From Synchiropus splendidus (lineage: Eukaryota > Chordata > Actinopteri > Syngnathiformes > Callionymidae): a DNA stretch of 64,000 nucleotides. The notes beneath the pieces are model-generated. The model searched no databases and was not told the DNA's origin. It worked only from the letters and a program-made list of their open reading frames with translations. Location of the stretch: contig NC_071334.1 in the NCBI RefSeq assembly GCF_027744825.2, positions 27,605,937-27,669,936 on the forward strand. The letters run 5' to 3'. Position 1 is the stretch's first letter, and the number at the start of each line of letters is the position of its first letter. The translations under genes and the position numbers were made by a program. Below, one piece after another: positions 1 to 13,000 of the stretch.

Positions 1-1000
1 TTGATGCTTTCTTTGACCAAACATGAAGGATAATGAGATTTTGTGAAAACAAAAAAAAAAAACTTCACAAACCAGGCCTTTTTGATTGGCCACTCTTTTG
101 AGCGTAATCCAGCGCAGCCTGCCAAAACGGATTCATTACTTGGCAAGTTTAATTGGCATTTCTGTGGTGGTTTCATGTGTAACCTGAGGAGTTAAGATCT
201 CAGCGAAACTTTTGGTCATGCTTTACGTGAGGAGCAAATCACATCGTGGAGCCAAGAAATTTGCATTTCCTGGCACCAGTTGTGTTGTTTATAGCGTGAC
301 GAGGAGTGCTGCAAGGTTGTTTATTTTTTATTAATATCTTTGCAACTGGATGGCTGCAAAAGCACCTCCTTTGATCTGTGGATGCGGTGAACATATAAAT
401 GAAAGTGCTGATACATCACTCAGTGCTGTTAATTATCACCATCATTAGCTTCATTTCATCAAAACGGAGAGGGAGAACAGATAACTTCCAGGATATGATG
501 AGATTAAAGTACTAGACAGAGATTGGTCATGAGTGAATGAATCCGTCGCTCAGACAATACGGGACAATCCATCATAAGCGCACAATGCTCTGCATTCACA
601 ACACGAGCAGGAAAAGACCAAAGTGTCAGCTGTTCATGCACATTTGCTGATGATGTATCATAGGACACCAATCTGAAAAAAGCTAATGATAAATTAATTG
701 GAACCTGGAGAGACTTTAAACTTAATTTACCTGACTTAACCTCTCTATAAAAAGAGTGGCAATTAATCTGATGGAAACCCAAATACAGACAGATAAAAAT
801 ACAAAAATATTCTAGTTCATAAAACAATTCCTAATTTGTAAATCTATTTTGTTAGACCTCTATCTGTTCCAATATCTATAATGAGTGAGCTCGTAAAAGC
901 GAGGCTAAGATGAGGAAAGTAAGTGAAATGAGGGCCGAGTAAAGCCACGACCCTCCATATTTACACGTGAGCGATCAAGAAATCAGTTCTGTCTGCATAC
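1..1000. other. DOCK1 intron (partial); possible conserved non-coding stretch at 61-480
   Basis: No exon or repeat is recognised. Bases 61-480 have balanced, non-repetitive sequence with homeodomain-like words (taattgg, gattggcc), the look of a vertebrate regulatory element. This is a texture judgement only. Confidence 0.25.
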
Positions 1001-1091
1001 CTTGAGCAGTTTGGCGTGCAGCAGGAGAGTGTAGGCAGCCTCAGTGTAGTTGTCACACTCCTTATGAAGGTCACACAATTTGTACAAGTAC
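1001..1091 (-). CDS. dock1: DOCK1 exon l (most 3' in window)
   Basis: 91 bp. The acceptor is tcattccag and the donor gtatgcag. It completes Arg and encodes [20 protein letters not shown], then [10 protein letters not shown], ending in phase 0. This is DHR2 lobe [21 protein letters not shown] is the stretch that best separates DOCK1 from its close paralogue DOCK5 ([16 protein letters not shown], from memory). The following exon lies beyond position 1. Confidence 0.97.
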
Positions 1092-4000
1092 CTGGAATGA
1101 AAGAGGGAACCGATTCGTGGTTTTGGGGGGGATATGACTTTGTAGATGAGACACTATAATTATATAAGAGTCAGCTGTTCTGACTGGGTCTTACCTGATG
1201 TACATCTCCTCTCTGTCAATCTCCTTGTAGAAGTTCTACAGGGGGGAAAAAACATCACATCTACGTCACGGATGTGTTCTTGATCCCAAATTGCCAAACA
1301 AAACACATCTCAGCAAGAAATGCTACATAAATAGGATTAATCAAATATAATCAAAAATAACTGGAAGTTTATAGTAATATTTGGAAAGATAAATTAATAA
1401 ACTGCCATAAGGTTGGGACACTTTCAAGACAGACCTTCATAATTATGATGCACAGGAAGTGGCAGCGCAGGCATTCAACAAGCCGGATTCATTCACAAGG
1501 AACATGTTTTTGTGGATATAAACATCATATGTGTCGTGTTTAAGATGTTCATTTGCCATTTAATGATGAAAACATAAAGAATGTCACACAAAACTGCATA
1601 GAATCACGTCATCACGTGCCAGTCTGGACACACACGGTCATTTCCCAGCAACCTGCAAATTATTGTGCATGCTTGAACACTCAGAGTATGCAGCTCTGTT
1701 TATAGACTCTAAATAAAGGTGATAAATTTGATGAAGGTAATTCCACTTATTCTTCAAACTAAATAGTGCAGTAATGTGATCCACAGAAGACTGATGTGTG
1801 AACTAGCTTTGCGGTGTTGGGATGAGAGTTTAGATTTCAGCCTTTCACCTACAATGCTCCAGAGGGGGCGCATTCATCTTCCATACTCAGCATGTGACAC
1901 ATGCATCTTAACCATTGCACACGCAAGACTTAATGCTTAAGATGACCGTACTCCGAGTGACACCACAATATACATAATGGAATGTTCATCAAGTCGAAGA
2001 ACCAGCAATTTGAAGTAAACAATTGGAGCTAGCTGACATTAAGAAGCAGAGTTTCTTCTTCTTTCTGTTGAGGTCAGGATTGGTCAAAATACACATTGAG
2101 CCAATTGGGGTGGGGGGTTAGTTCCATAGTTGTAGCAAGCATCGAGGGATGATTGACACCTAGTCCCAGCATGTATAAATTAATCAAAAGGCTATAGTTT
2201 TATGCAGTAACTGTTATTACAAGGCTTAGCACACCTCCTCACAGTGCTCCAACTGAGCTTACCACATGTACTAAAGATCAGGCTTGAAACCAAGACTATT
2301 GCTTCTTACATGAGTCCACACTTTCTCTTTCTATATTCAAGCTTAACTTCAGATGAATTCACGAGAACATATGCAAGCTTGATGTCTGGAAGCGAGCCGA
2401 TATCACTTACTTGGATGCTGAAAAATTGGAACAGAAATGTGTAGCAGCTGCACAGTAAACTATTGAACACAGGGAATCCCTTTAGTCGGCTTTATGAGAA
2501 CCGCTCTCGCATATGTGCCCAATGAAGGTCTCACTGGTCTTTAATCTTTTCAGCATTGGTGATCACATGACTGAAAATGAACATCTGGGATGCCCATAAA
2601 GAAATGTCACTTGGCCGGGAAGAGGTGTTTCACGGAGAGCAGCTTTGCCATATCATTTTAATGCAAAGCGACAAGTGAAGGTTGTTGTTATTGTTTCTGC
2701 CTGGTGCAAGTCTCAGGCGATCATGCTCACTCTAGTGCCGACAACGGCCAGTAAACAAAGATGCTGTCAATATCATTTGATATTTTACAATACTGCTGAG
2801 TATTAAATGAAACATTGCAAAATACCAAACAAAAAAAAAAAAAATCACTATTTTTCAGCAGCTTTCCAATAATCTTTTCTTCATGCCACATAAATGTTGC
2901 AAAGTTTATCGTAATGTTTACATTAAAAAAAAAGATTAGTAACATCAATCACAGCTTCAAACAAAAATATGTATATTTAATGCCACTGGTGAATCAATTA
3001 TGACACTAAAGATCAAGTAAAGTCTGAGAAAGGTGTGGTGATGGTGTCCATTCAAAGTGGTCACTTACAAGGACATTGACGGTGCAGCTCATCCGGTTTT
3101 CCTTGTTCTCGTCGTGCATGATGGTCCTGTAGTCCAGCAGCCGCTCCAATAGCCGAACCACGAGCGTGACAAAGGTCTCGCCGGTTTTGGCCAAATACTT
3201 GTGCTTTCTGCAGTGTTCCAGCAAGCTGCGGGTTTTATCAACAAGAGGCACCATCAGATGATTCAGAGCAGAGCTTAAGGTTGCAATTAGGTTTATCTAA
3301 CTTTAGAGAGGCTCGGAGCGTGAAGTCCAGTGATTATCAGCGCTTACATTTTCTGAAAGAGAATTTTGTACTGCTCGTCTCCACGTCCCCCCTCCACCTC
3401 GTGATCCAGCTTGGTGATGATCTCGTTCTCAAACTGCAATTAGACAGAGCAGGCGTAAATAATCAGGGCAGATCATTTTTCAATTCATTAACACCATCTC
3501 CCTGTCGCTGCTCCTTCCTTCTACATCAAAGCTTGGCTGTGATTTGGCGTTAATCACCCCTTATCTGCACACTGACTGACTGACTGGGAACTTCACTTCT
3601 CAATTATTTAATGTTAACTGCCTAATTTCCCATCACACAATCTGGTTAAAAATAGACAAAAACAGTATGTCACAAACCAAGGCATGAGCACTGTGCCTCT
3701 CTCAGTATACAGTGCACCAAAATACAGGTCATAACCCACACACTAAAGTAAATAGCATTATATTTTCTTTAACTTCTGTGGCTTTTGAAATGACATTGAA
3801 CCACTATGGAACACTGCCATGTGTTTCTGTCGGCAAAAAGCTATCCGATCAACTTCAAAATAGAGATTCATTGTGATGTGGGATCTACTGCGTCAACATT
3901 TGAAATACATGCATATGTCAGAAACATGTGAAAACTGTGAAAAAGCCCAAACCCTTGCAAACATAAAAGACAAAGATAAAATATCTAAGAGTATAGATAG

Positions 4001-7000
4001 CACAGGGAGTTAAACTCTGAAGATGACCGTGAAGAAAATACACTTTAGCATGCGTTTATCACAAACTTCATTGATAAATACTGTTCAATCATTTTTCCAT
4101 TTCAAAAGATTGAAATCAGTTTACGTATACAAAAACAAAACAAACAGCAACCTTCTCTCTCCATTTTTTTTATGTTTTACACTTCTTACATCTATTATTC
4201 AGATAACTCACCCTTTGGAAGCTGCATGTGAAGTGGAACTCGCACTGCATCATGTCGAAGAAGATGGGGATAGTGGCCTTTCGCAACTCAATTTCTGGAA
4301 CCAATGTCATCTCCAGAATTGGACCTACCATCTCTGGGATGAATTTTATCTTGTGGGGACCTGGTGTCGGGAAATGAGAGTAAAAACATTCCACATCATA
4401 CACTTGCAGTATGGTTGGAGTATACATGTGCTTATTCTGCTATCACTTAGCACTGTTTTCTTCTCTACAGTACCAGATAAAATCTGCTTGTTAGTGGTTA
4501 TACATGTTGTTACCATCCATGGGGAGAAAACTAGAGCATTTGGGTAAACAGCAAGATGTTTAGCCTTAAATAATATGAAGTAATAGTCTCTCTGCAACAT
4601 TTTTGCAAGATGTAGATGTTCAAACCATACCTTATAGTACAGCGGGGACAAACATGGCTCAGCTAACTTATTAAGGGGCCGACCAACTTATATCCCAGAA
4701 AAAATTGATGCTTATATCTGGCAAAATGACTCGAACGGAAACACCTTTAAGTGATAGTCTCAATGACAAGGTGCTAAGTGAAGTTCAAGTAGCAAAACCA
4801 ACACCCCAGTGAGTGGACTGGTTCAGTTGAGATTTGACAAATAAGCATCTTGCATTACAACACATAAAGCCATTCAGCAGCTGTTCCTAGCAGATGAAGC
4901 AAGATAAAACACAGCGCCACTGCCATGTTTTTATGCTGAGCTTAAGTAGTCATTTCATGGAACAGAATGTAATCAACACAGACAAACTGAGGTGTTGCAG
5001 CTTACCAAGATTGTACCACATGTCCCGGATTTCAAAACCTATTTGTCGTCTCATGTCCTGGTACCTGAAACAGAGAAGAGCAAGATGATTATGACGGCAG
5101 TGATCCATCAATTAAAGCGTGTCAAAGGAATCCAGGATAGTCAAAGAGTCCCAGCATGTATAAATTAATCAAAAGGCTATAGTTTTATGCAGTAACTGTT
5201 ATTACAAGGCCAACATAGTCAAAGCGATAACAGCATAGACTTAAGATAACAAATGAAAGTTCACACGAGGTGATCTCTATTATATTTTGGAATGATGAGT
5301 TATGCATATGAAAAGCAAAGGTCCAGGTGCATCATGTGGCCAACTGAATTGACGGCTCAAGAAACATAGCCCATAATTGGTTATTGAGAATGAGAGTGTC
5401 TAGTTGGAGACAAGAAAATGTGCCTTACAAACACTGTGTTTTAGTTTGATCATCATGTCAGATTGTAACTGTACAAACCTACAGTATATGATGATGGTTT
5501 CCCAGGGCCATGATCAAGCACTCTTTTAAATGGCTCCACACATGACAAAATCAAGGCTGACACAGTACAAAGACCAACAGACAGCACAATTCAAAGAGCC
5601 CCAATTCATTTGTCATGAAGATTTTTTTTTTCAAAAGGGAGTCACTGCTTTTTAACCCTAGTTCTAAAACGACATACATTATCAGTGTAATACTTTGCAT
5701 GAATACTGACTGGCATAATTTAGTATATTCACAGAACACTAATGTTCCTCAATAATAACACACATATTTCCAAACGTACTCTAAATAATATAAAATATAT
5801 TCCAGAACAAAGCATGTACTTTGCGCAGGAGATGGCTTACTTTATCTCATGACCATTACGATACCCCTGGATTATCATGAAGTCCATTGGGGAAAACGCA
5901 TCTCTGTCCATGTGGCTTAACTGACAATAGCAATGTCAGCCTGCAAGCTGATCAGCTCAACAACAGTTCAGTCATGAACCAATCTCCAACTGCTCCAGAA
6001 GATTTAGTGAGAAAGGGAAGGGAAGGGAAGACAGTGAATGATGGAGACACTAACAGGAAAGGACACAAGGAGCAAAGGGGCAGAGAAGTGAGGCCTATGT
6101 TGCAAAATGTATCACAAATAAAAAAAAATAGTTTATGGTCTTCAAAAACAGATGGAGTAGTTCATGAGTAAAAGTAGAAAAAAAGCACAAGGTCAAGGCA
6201 AAAAGCTTATTTTTGAGTAAGAGTATAGATGACAAGCTAAGCTAAGATAACAGCCTTAGAATTGCAATCGACTGTGCAGCTACACAATTGCACGAGACAA
6301 ACAAAGCAATATGTTTCATTCGAGAGTGTTTTTGAGCTGCATAGGCAATACTTCTGGAACACCAATGGCACATTCCCTTTAATCCGTTATTCATTTTAGA
6401 CCTCTTTGCACAAGATAACACAAAACAATTTAGAGGTTCTGTCAAGGTCGGCGCGAAGACCATGAAGGCTAAATGAAACCTCTTTCAGTCAAAAGAAACT
6501 CAAGGTCATGGTCACAGATGGACTAATTTTGCTCTTTCATCAGGAAGATAGTCTGCATCACACCTGGTTTTAATTAAAAACCAAGTCATTGGTCATCTCT
6601 TGTCTTGTCTTGTCTTGTCATTCATTTACTTAAAAGCCTCATAGTCAATGCACACTAAAACAATGGGACAGAACGAATCTGAGCCTGCGGGCAGCAGGAG
6701 GAGAAAGAAGTACCTGTATGATTAATGGAAAAAGACAAAAATACAATCTGGAGAGATGGTGAAATGCATTTTCCTCTTAGGAAATATTGAATGTGAGAAA
6801 GGCCTGAGGCAAGATGATCCATTCACATAACATACACACAGGACATGCAGGTATACAATATGAAAAAGGTATCTCTGCATGTATGCTTCCAGTTTGGTTC
6901 CCGCTCTGCTTTCATTTCAGATTAAATTCATAAAACCACTATCTCTTCATTGAGGTGTTGTTTGCGCTGGTGACTCACAAATTAAGAACACAAGTTTAAT

Positions 7001-10000
7001 AATACGTTTTCTGTGAGTATATTTTACCTATGCTTGTATACTGTACATGTGACCGTTACATAATCCACTATGGTGTGGAAGTTATTCTGCTGCTGTCCAG
7101 AAGTACATGAAGCATGCGAATGCAATATGCATTGGAAATGTTAGGTGGTTCACACACATACAGATTGGAAAATTAAAAGCTCAAATCATTGTGCAGAGTT
7201 GTCTTCATTTCAAGTAAATTTGATTGATGATGATTCCACAAAAGACAAGGTATCTCGCTACAGTTATTCAGATGATCGCTCCCTGGCAAAGATTCCAGCG
7301 AGCATTCAACAGGTCTACAAACAAAGACAACCTTGTCTTTTATGGCAAGGGCAGGACAAACCTTGAGTAATTCACTGGCAGACTATGTCTTCCTAGTTTG
7401 GATGCAATGCTGCCTCCACCAGTAACCAAGGATTGAGGAGGTGATTGCCTCTATTTTCTAAAAGAAGCGTTGTTTCCCTGGATTATTCTTCAAGCACAAC
7501 TGATTTAGTCATTCCAGAACAGGAAAATATTTTACTTCCAGCCGTATAACATAATAATACTATAAAATACTAAAGCATGAACAACCACAAGCAACTGCTG
7601 AGACTATAAAAAAGGGACAGAATACTGAATGAGCCCTGCTTCAATGTCTCACTGTAATGCACCTCACTCACACAGCCATGATTTGTGAATTACAGTACGC
7701 TTTTCTGAAGATTGTAACTCCATAACCAGTAGGTAATCTCAGGGAAAAGACAACTTTCATAGAAACTTGTGACTATGCAACACATTTCAGTAATACTTTA
7801 ACCATGGAGGACAGCCTAGAAAATATCACACATTGACTCTTTGCGAAATATGATACTGTATTTAAAAAAATAGTGCCATACTTTCTGGACTATAAACCGC
7901 TACTTTTTTTTCACAATCTGAACCTTGCTAAAACGATGATGCAGTTATGAGGATGAAGTCACTGTGAGGTAGTGGGAGACAATTGAATTCAATAGTTGAT
8001 TTCAGTTGGCAAACGTATGTCTCCAATATTTAACTCATGTTTTCAATGGACTTCTCAGCTAAGTTTCTATATTTTTATCAGCAATCATTTGCTGCTCAAC
8101 ATAACAAAAGAGGTGCGGCAGATGTTGTGATTATTGTTCATATAAGATCAACAGCTCCAGCTGTTGTTGTGATGAGATCGTCGTGGCTGGAGGCAGTTAA
8201 CCGCCTTCACAGTAAAGTGCTGAGGGAAACCCTGCTAAGTCATGACAAAAGTTTAATGCATTTAAAAGAAACTCCATCAGAGGATTTGAACAACCTTGCA
8301 AATTTAAAGACTTAAATTCAAATTATCACATAATGTCAAACTGCAAGCCAAATAAATATCCAAAAATAAATACCTGGACCTGTGTTAATTCCTACTACTA
8401 AACCCACCCATGAAGGCAACCAAACTGAGTCCACACCTCTGGTTTCACCCCGCTGTTCCAGAACGAAGCACAATAATTGGTATTGCAGACCAGACAAACA
8501 GTTCATGCGCCAGCACACAAAAACAGAGCAGAAAAAAAAGGGTAGGTAGAAGAGGTGGAAAGCGAGCGAGTGGTTGAAAAAGAAATTGACAAGCCCTGTC
8601 TGCAACCCTAATCACATTCTCTGAAAGCCATCTGGCTGTGTTTGAATGACATGTGACATTTATGATAACAAATGACATTTATATGGTGCGAACGTCCAAT
8701 AAAGAGCAGCAGGGAGGAGACGTTTCCACTGCTGTTTGTGTTTTCCAAGCCTACAGCTGTTCTATAGAGAAGAGCGGGATAATGACACATGAGTGTTTGG
8801 AAATGTCCCGTTTGTTGCGTCACGTGGCTAATGCAAGTTATGTCACGGCCAATTAAAAAGGGAAATAGCTAATGAGCAGCTGGACTGTGAATCCAGTTTG
8901 ATGTCAGGCTGCGTGACAAAAAAAAATGCTCCAAATGAGTGTCCACTTCTGTCTGCGAGCATTAATGTTTGGCTGCTTGACAAGCCTGTGTGAGAAACAC
9001 TAATATAGACGAAGAGCTCCTGGAGGGGACTATGCCTCGTGGCTGAAACACATCATTAACAGGTTGCCAGGTAGTGTGTTTCTCAAGACACTGAATGCTT
9101 TGTTCTTCCTAACTTTGGCTTCTACTTCACATTTCAGAACTAGAGGAGCTCAACGCAACTTTGAGGTTTAAAACCGCTTCGTTTAAAGAACAGTTCACCT
9201 GTGCAGAAAAACACTTTAATGTTGCATAAGCAGGCACCGCTGAAATAGAGCAGCAACAATAGCAGAGTGACAAACACCAAGAGACAATTTGGAAACGCAT
9301 AATAAAACAGCAAGAACTAATTTCTGCGCAACAACACTGCTGAAGACTGAACTGAACCTCTTGCTCCTTGTTCTAGATAATTTAATTAACAAAGTGGATC
9401 CATCAACCACAGTGTAATAAGTAAACACATCAAAAGCAAAATTCTTAATTATAAAATAAAGCAACTTCTTCTGGTAGCCGATCGAGGACAGAGCCATTGC
9501 CAATGATCATCACCAGTCTGATTTGTACCTGTGCGACTCCTGTCTCACAGGACACCTCATAGTCATGTAGTAGTCAGTCATAATATTTCTGCTGTCTTGG
9601 AAGTCTGTAGTGGGCACTACAGAGGGCTGTGGGATAGTTCATCCACACATGAAGACCCAATCGTCTCACAGGTGCATCATAATAGGGATCAGCTCAGCAT
9701 GAGCATACATTTAAACCCCTTGTTTTGCACAATTGAGTATTGCATAACTTCGGCAGCAATAAGCACACAACTGCCAATGTACGTGAACTCACGTACTGAC
9801 CAGAAAGTTTTCATTAAATATGATGCAATGACTGAACATTGAGCCATCGCTGCGCGCATCAATATGAAATGATCTCATCATCTACAAAATTGGTTCTGCT
9901 GAATTCGAACACAAGTAACTACAAAAGTATTTCTAAGCGAATTCAGATTCAAGTGCATCACTGCATATAAACCAAGCAATCTCTGTGGACCAGGCAGCTA

Positions 10001-13000
10001 AATCAAGCTATTGGCTTAGTCTGTCTTAGTTTCTCTGCATGTAACTGTGGTCAGTGTTGCACAAAGCAGGATCCAGAATCTTGCTAGCTGATTTGAGTGG
10101 TGTCAACTGAAACAAGTTCTTCAGCCTCAATATCAGTGAAGAAATCTTGAAATGTTGTGTGGCGGCTTAATGTTTAAACGGTTTAAATTGAACCAGTGTA
10201 AGCCTGTTGTTCTTCCCAAAAGATGTCCATCTTCATATAAATGGGAGAAGCAAGTTCAGAGAATACGGGACACATGGCTCGGCAGTGATTATCGCTGTTC
10301 TGACAGTTTTTACATTAATTTTGAGGACCAACGAACTGACTGCCACAGCCACGGGTTTCAAACGAAAGCAAACCGCTAAAGACGATGTTATTAGTATGGA
10401 GGAGAGAAGCAACAGTGTCAAAACAAGAACATTACAAGTCCCTTGGTTTAAGTTTTAGGCTGTGATCAACGCCTGTGTACCCTTCAGATGGAGGCAAAAC
10501 AATCCAGGTGTTTGGTTGCAAGCGCAATACAAAAAAACAATTTTAGGTCATTAGCATTACTATTTTATTTTATTTTTTAAACACAGGCATGATATTGTCA
10601 AATGTTATAGATAGATAAAATCATTTTATATACAGTGTGACAGGAGACTCTGGTCGGGAATGTGATGTTTATTCTCTTTCGGGCCACAAACCTTCAACCA
10701 TTTCCCCACACAGCCTCTCATTATATACCCTCGGTCAGGTCCCTACCCATCATACCTCTGGGTGAGAGGCCACACCTCCCAAGTGCCAGTATCATTTGGG
10801 GCTCCAAAGCCGACCAATATCCGTCTCCAATCCTTCACTGTCAGACCCTTCTTCCTCTAACAAGTGCATGACATCGCATCCACATCTGTCCTTCCACAAA
10901 ACTATTGACAAACGGTCCAAATCCTCACTGGTGTTGCTCGCAGCTTCCTCCGCTTCAGTGCACTCAGCTATGCTGGTTTACAAAATTTGTACATCAAAGA
11001 TGGCACCGATGTTCGACACAGCAACGACCACATAGTATCACACTCATCTGCCTCATGTAAATCAGGGTTGGGCATGGGAAAAAAAGTTTTTGAAAACTTT
11101 CATATGCGCAGAATGAAAAGACAGTATTTCTTCATTCTAATCATGTCTTGGCTGAATTTATGTCATTAAAAAAATCTTTCAGAAAACGGCCGCTCTGGAT
11201 TACTTCTTACTTGTGGAAGATCTTGGCTCTTTTGTCACTGGAGAAATTCTCCAATTGCAATGACTCCTGGGTGAGGAAGGCCACAGCCAGATGGAAGTAG
11301 TTATTCCACAGCTGAGGAAAGAAGAAGAAAAAAAATGCAAATTCACACACAATCAATGTTCTTCATGGGCAAAACGGCTTTCGAATTTCTCTTAATCAGA
11401 TAATGGCTTGAGAAATCTTCACCATCGTCTGCTCATTGCTGCGGGACTATAAATAAGTCCAAAGACTGCCCAGGAAAACACTGTTATATGTCAGACAGAT
11501 AAATAATGTGGATTTATGGGGTGGAATACTAAAAACTTTTTTTCCATGTCAAATAAACAACACACTGAAACACTGATACAAAAGTCAAACCACAAAGACA
11601 GAAGTGCGGCAGGTTTAAAAAAAATAAAGAATAGGCAAATACAGCTTAAATTGCAGTAATTACATAAAAGCGAAAATGTTCTATTCTCCCCAAGTGACAC
11701 TTCCCTGAATGAAAATGTCTATTATTGCCACTTAAGGCATTTAAAACCAGCTCAGCATTCTGCTCGAGGTGGTTATAAAATGCGGCCATCTCCATGACAG
11801 CGTTTCATTTGAAATGCTAGGTGTTTCCTAGAAGAGGGGTTAGATGATGATAGATATGAAGGTCTTACCTGTAGCTCAAAGTTTGTTTGATCCAGAAACT
11901 TCTTATTCAAAACAGCAGCATACTGATTAATGGCTCGGAGGAACACCCTGGGAAGAGTGGGGGGGGACATGTTTAGACTCTACAAAGCCTCAGTTCACAC
12001 CGTCAGTGGTAAATATATCATATCAGCAGTACCGAGTACCACATTCAGTCAAACATGAGAGCTGATTATTAAATCGCACAGTAGGAAATAATGAGTGCAG
12101 TCAGGGTGAAACAGCACCGAAGTGTTCGGTGGTACAACATGCAGCTTGTATTTTTATAACATTTGACAGCCAAACTTTTAAAAATACAATTATTGCAGAT
12201 ATACAATGTAAATGACATACACAGTGCTGTCAATTGATAGATTTTTAAGAGGAAACAATAGATAAAGACATGTCATTCAGACATGAACATGAAATTGGCC
12301 TTTTGAGCACAAAGACTTTTTGCTTAGATATTGATGTGTAGTACACTTTATAATACAAAATGATGGATAGACCTAGAGTATATAATGATATGTAGAAAAG
12401 AAGAAAGGGGAATCCTTTGCGATGTATAGATATAGGCCACTGGAAAATAAAAATAAAAGAAATAATAATTTAAATTCCAGACAGGAAAATCAGCTCAACA
12501 TCACATTGCTTCATTTAAAGAAGAAATGATGCACTTTTCTACCATAAAATGAATGATTGCAACAGGAGTAAGTCAATTCTAGTTTCTCGTGTGTCAATGA
12601 AACCAGCCGGCTCGCAGGAACAAAAGCGGATGCATTTAAAAGCGCAATAAAAAAAGGCAAGGTGACGCAAGGGCAATTGTTATACCACTTAACTGGATTG
12701 CATCAGGGCTTTATGAGCTGCAATGAAGCTGCATTAAGCTGTAACGTTTGTGTAACCGACACTGGCAGGTGAGGAGGCATCATGCTTCTACAGATACACA
12801 CACACGTTTGAAGCGCCATCCTTGCGGGGACCTCTCATTGCCCTAAGTGCTCTCCCCAGCCTCTCACCCTAAACCTAACCACGCCAAATAAATGGCTAAC
12901 CTTGACCAGGACTTAACGGAACGTAAACCCAATTATAATGACCTACTTATTTTGACGTTTTCATCCTCAAATTGACGCTTGGACTTGTGGGAGAGAAACA

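Larger units (their letters stand above)
5065..11210. other. DOCK1 intron g/f (about 6.1 kb)
   Basis: Holds the inserted 64-bp duplicate (5147), a short TGTCT repeat (6601), a fish-type repeat fragment (7871), a regulatory-looking stretch (8640-8990) and a THAP-domain remnant (10205-10440). The rest shows nothing I can identify. Confidence 0.6.

Noticed and set aside
4023..4547. 174-codon plus-strand open frame
   Set aside because: It runs antisense across DOCK1 exon 4212-4360, which has perfect splice sites and protein identity. The open frame follows from the coding composition opposite.
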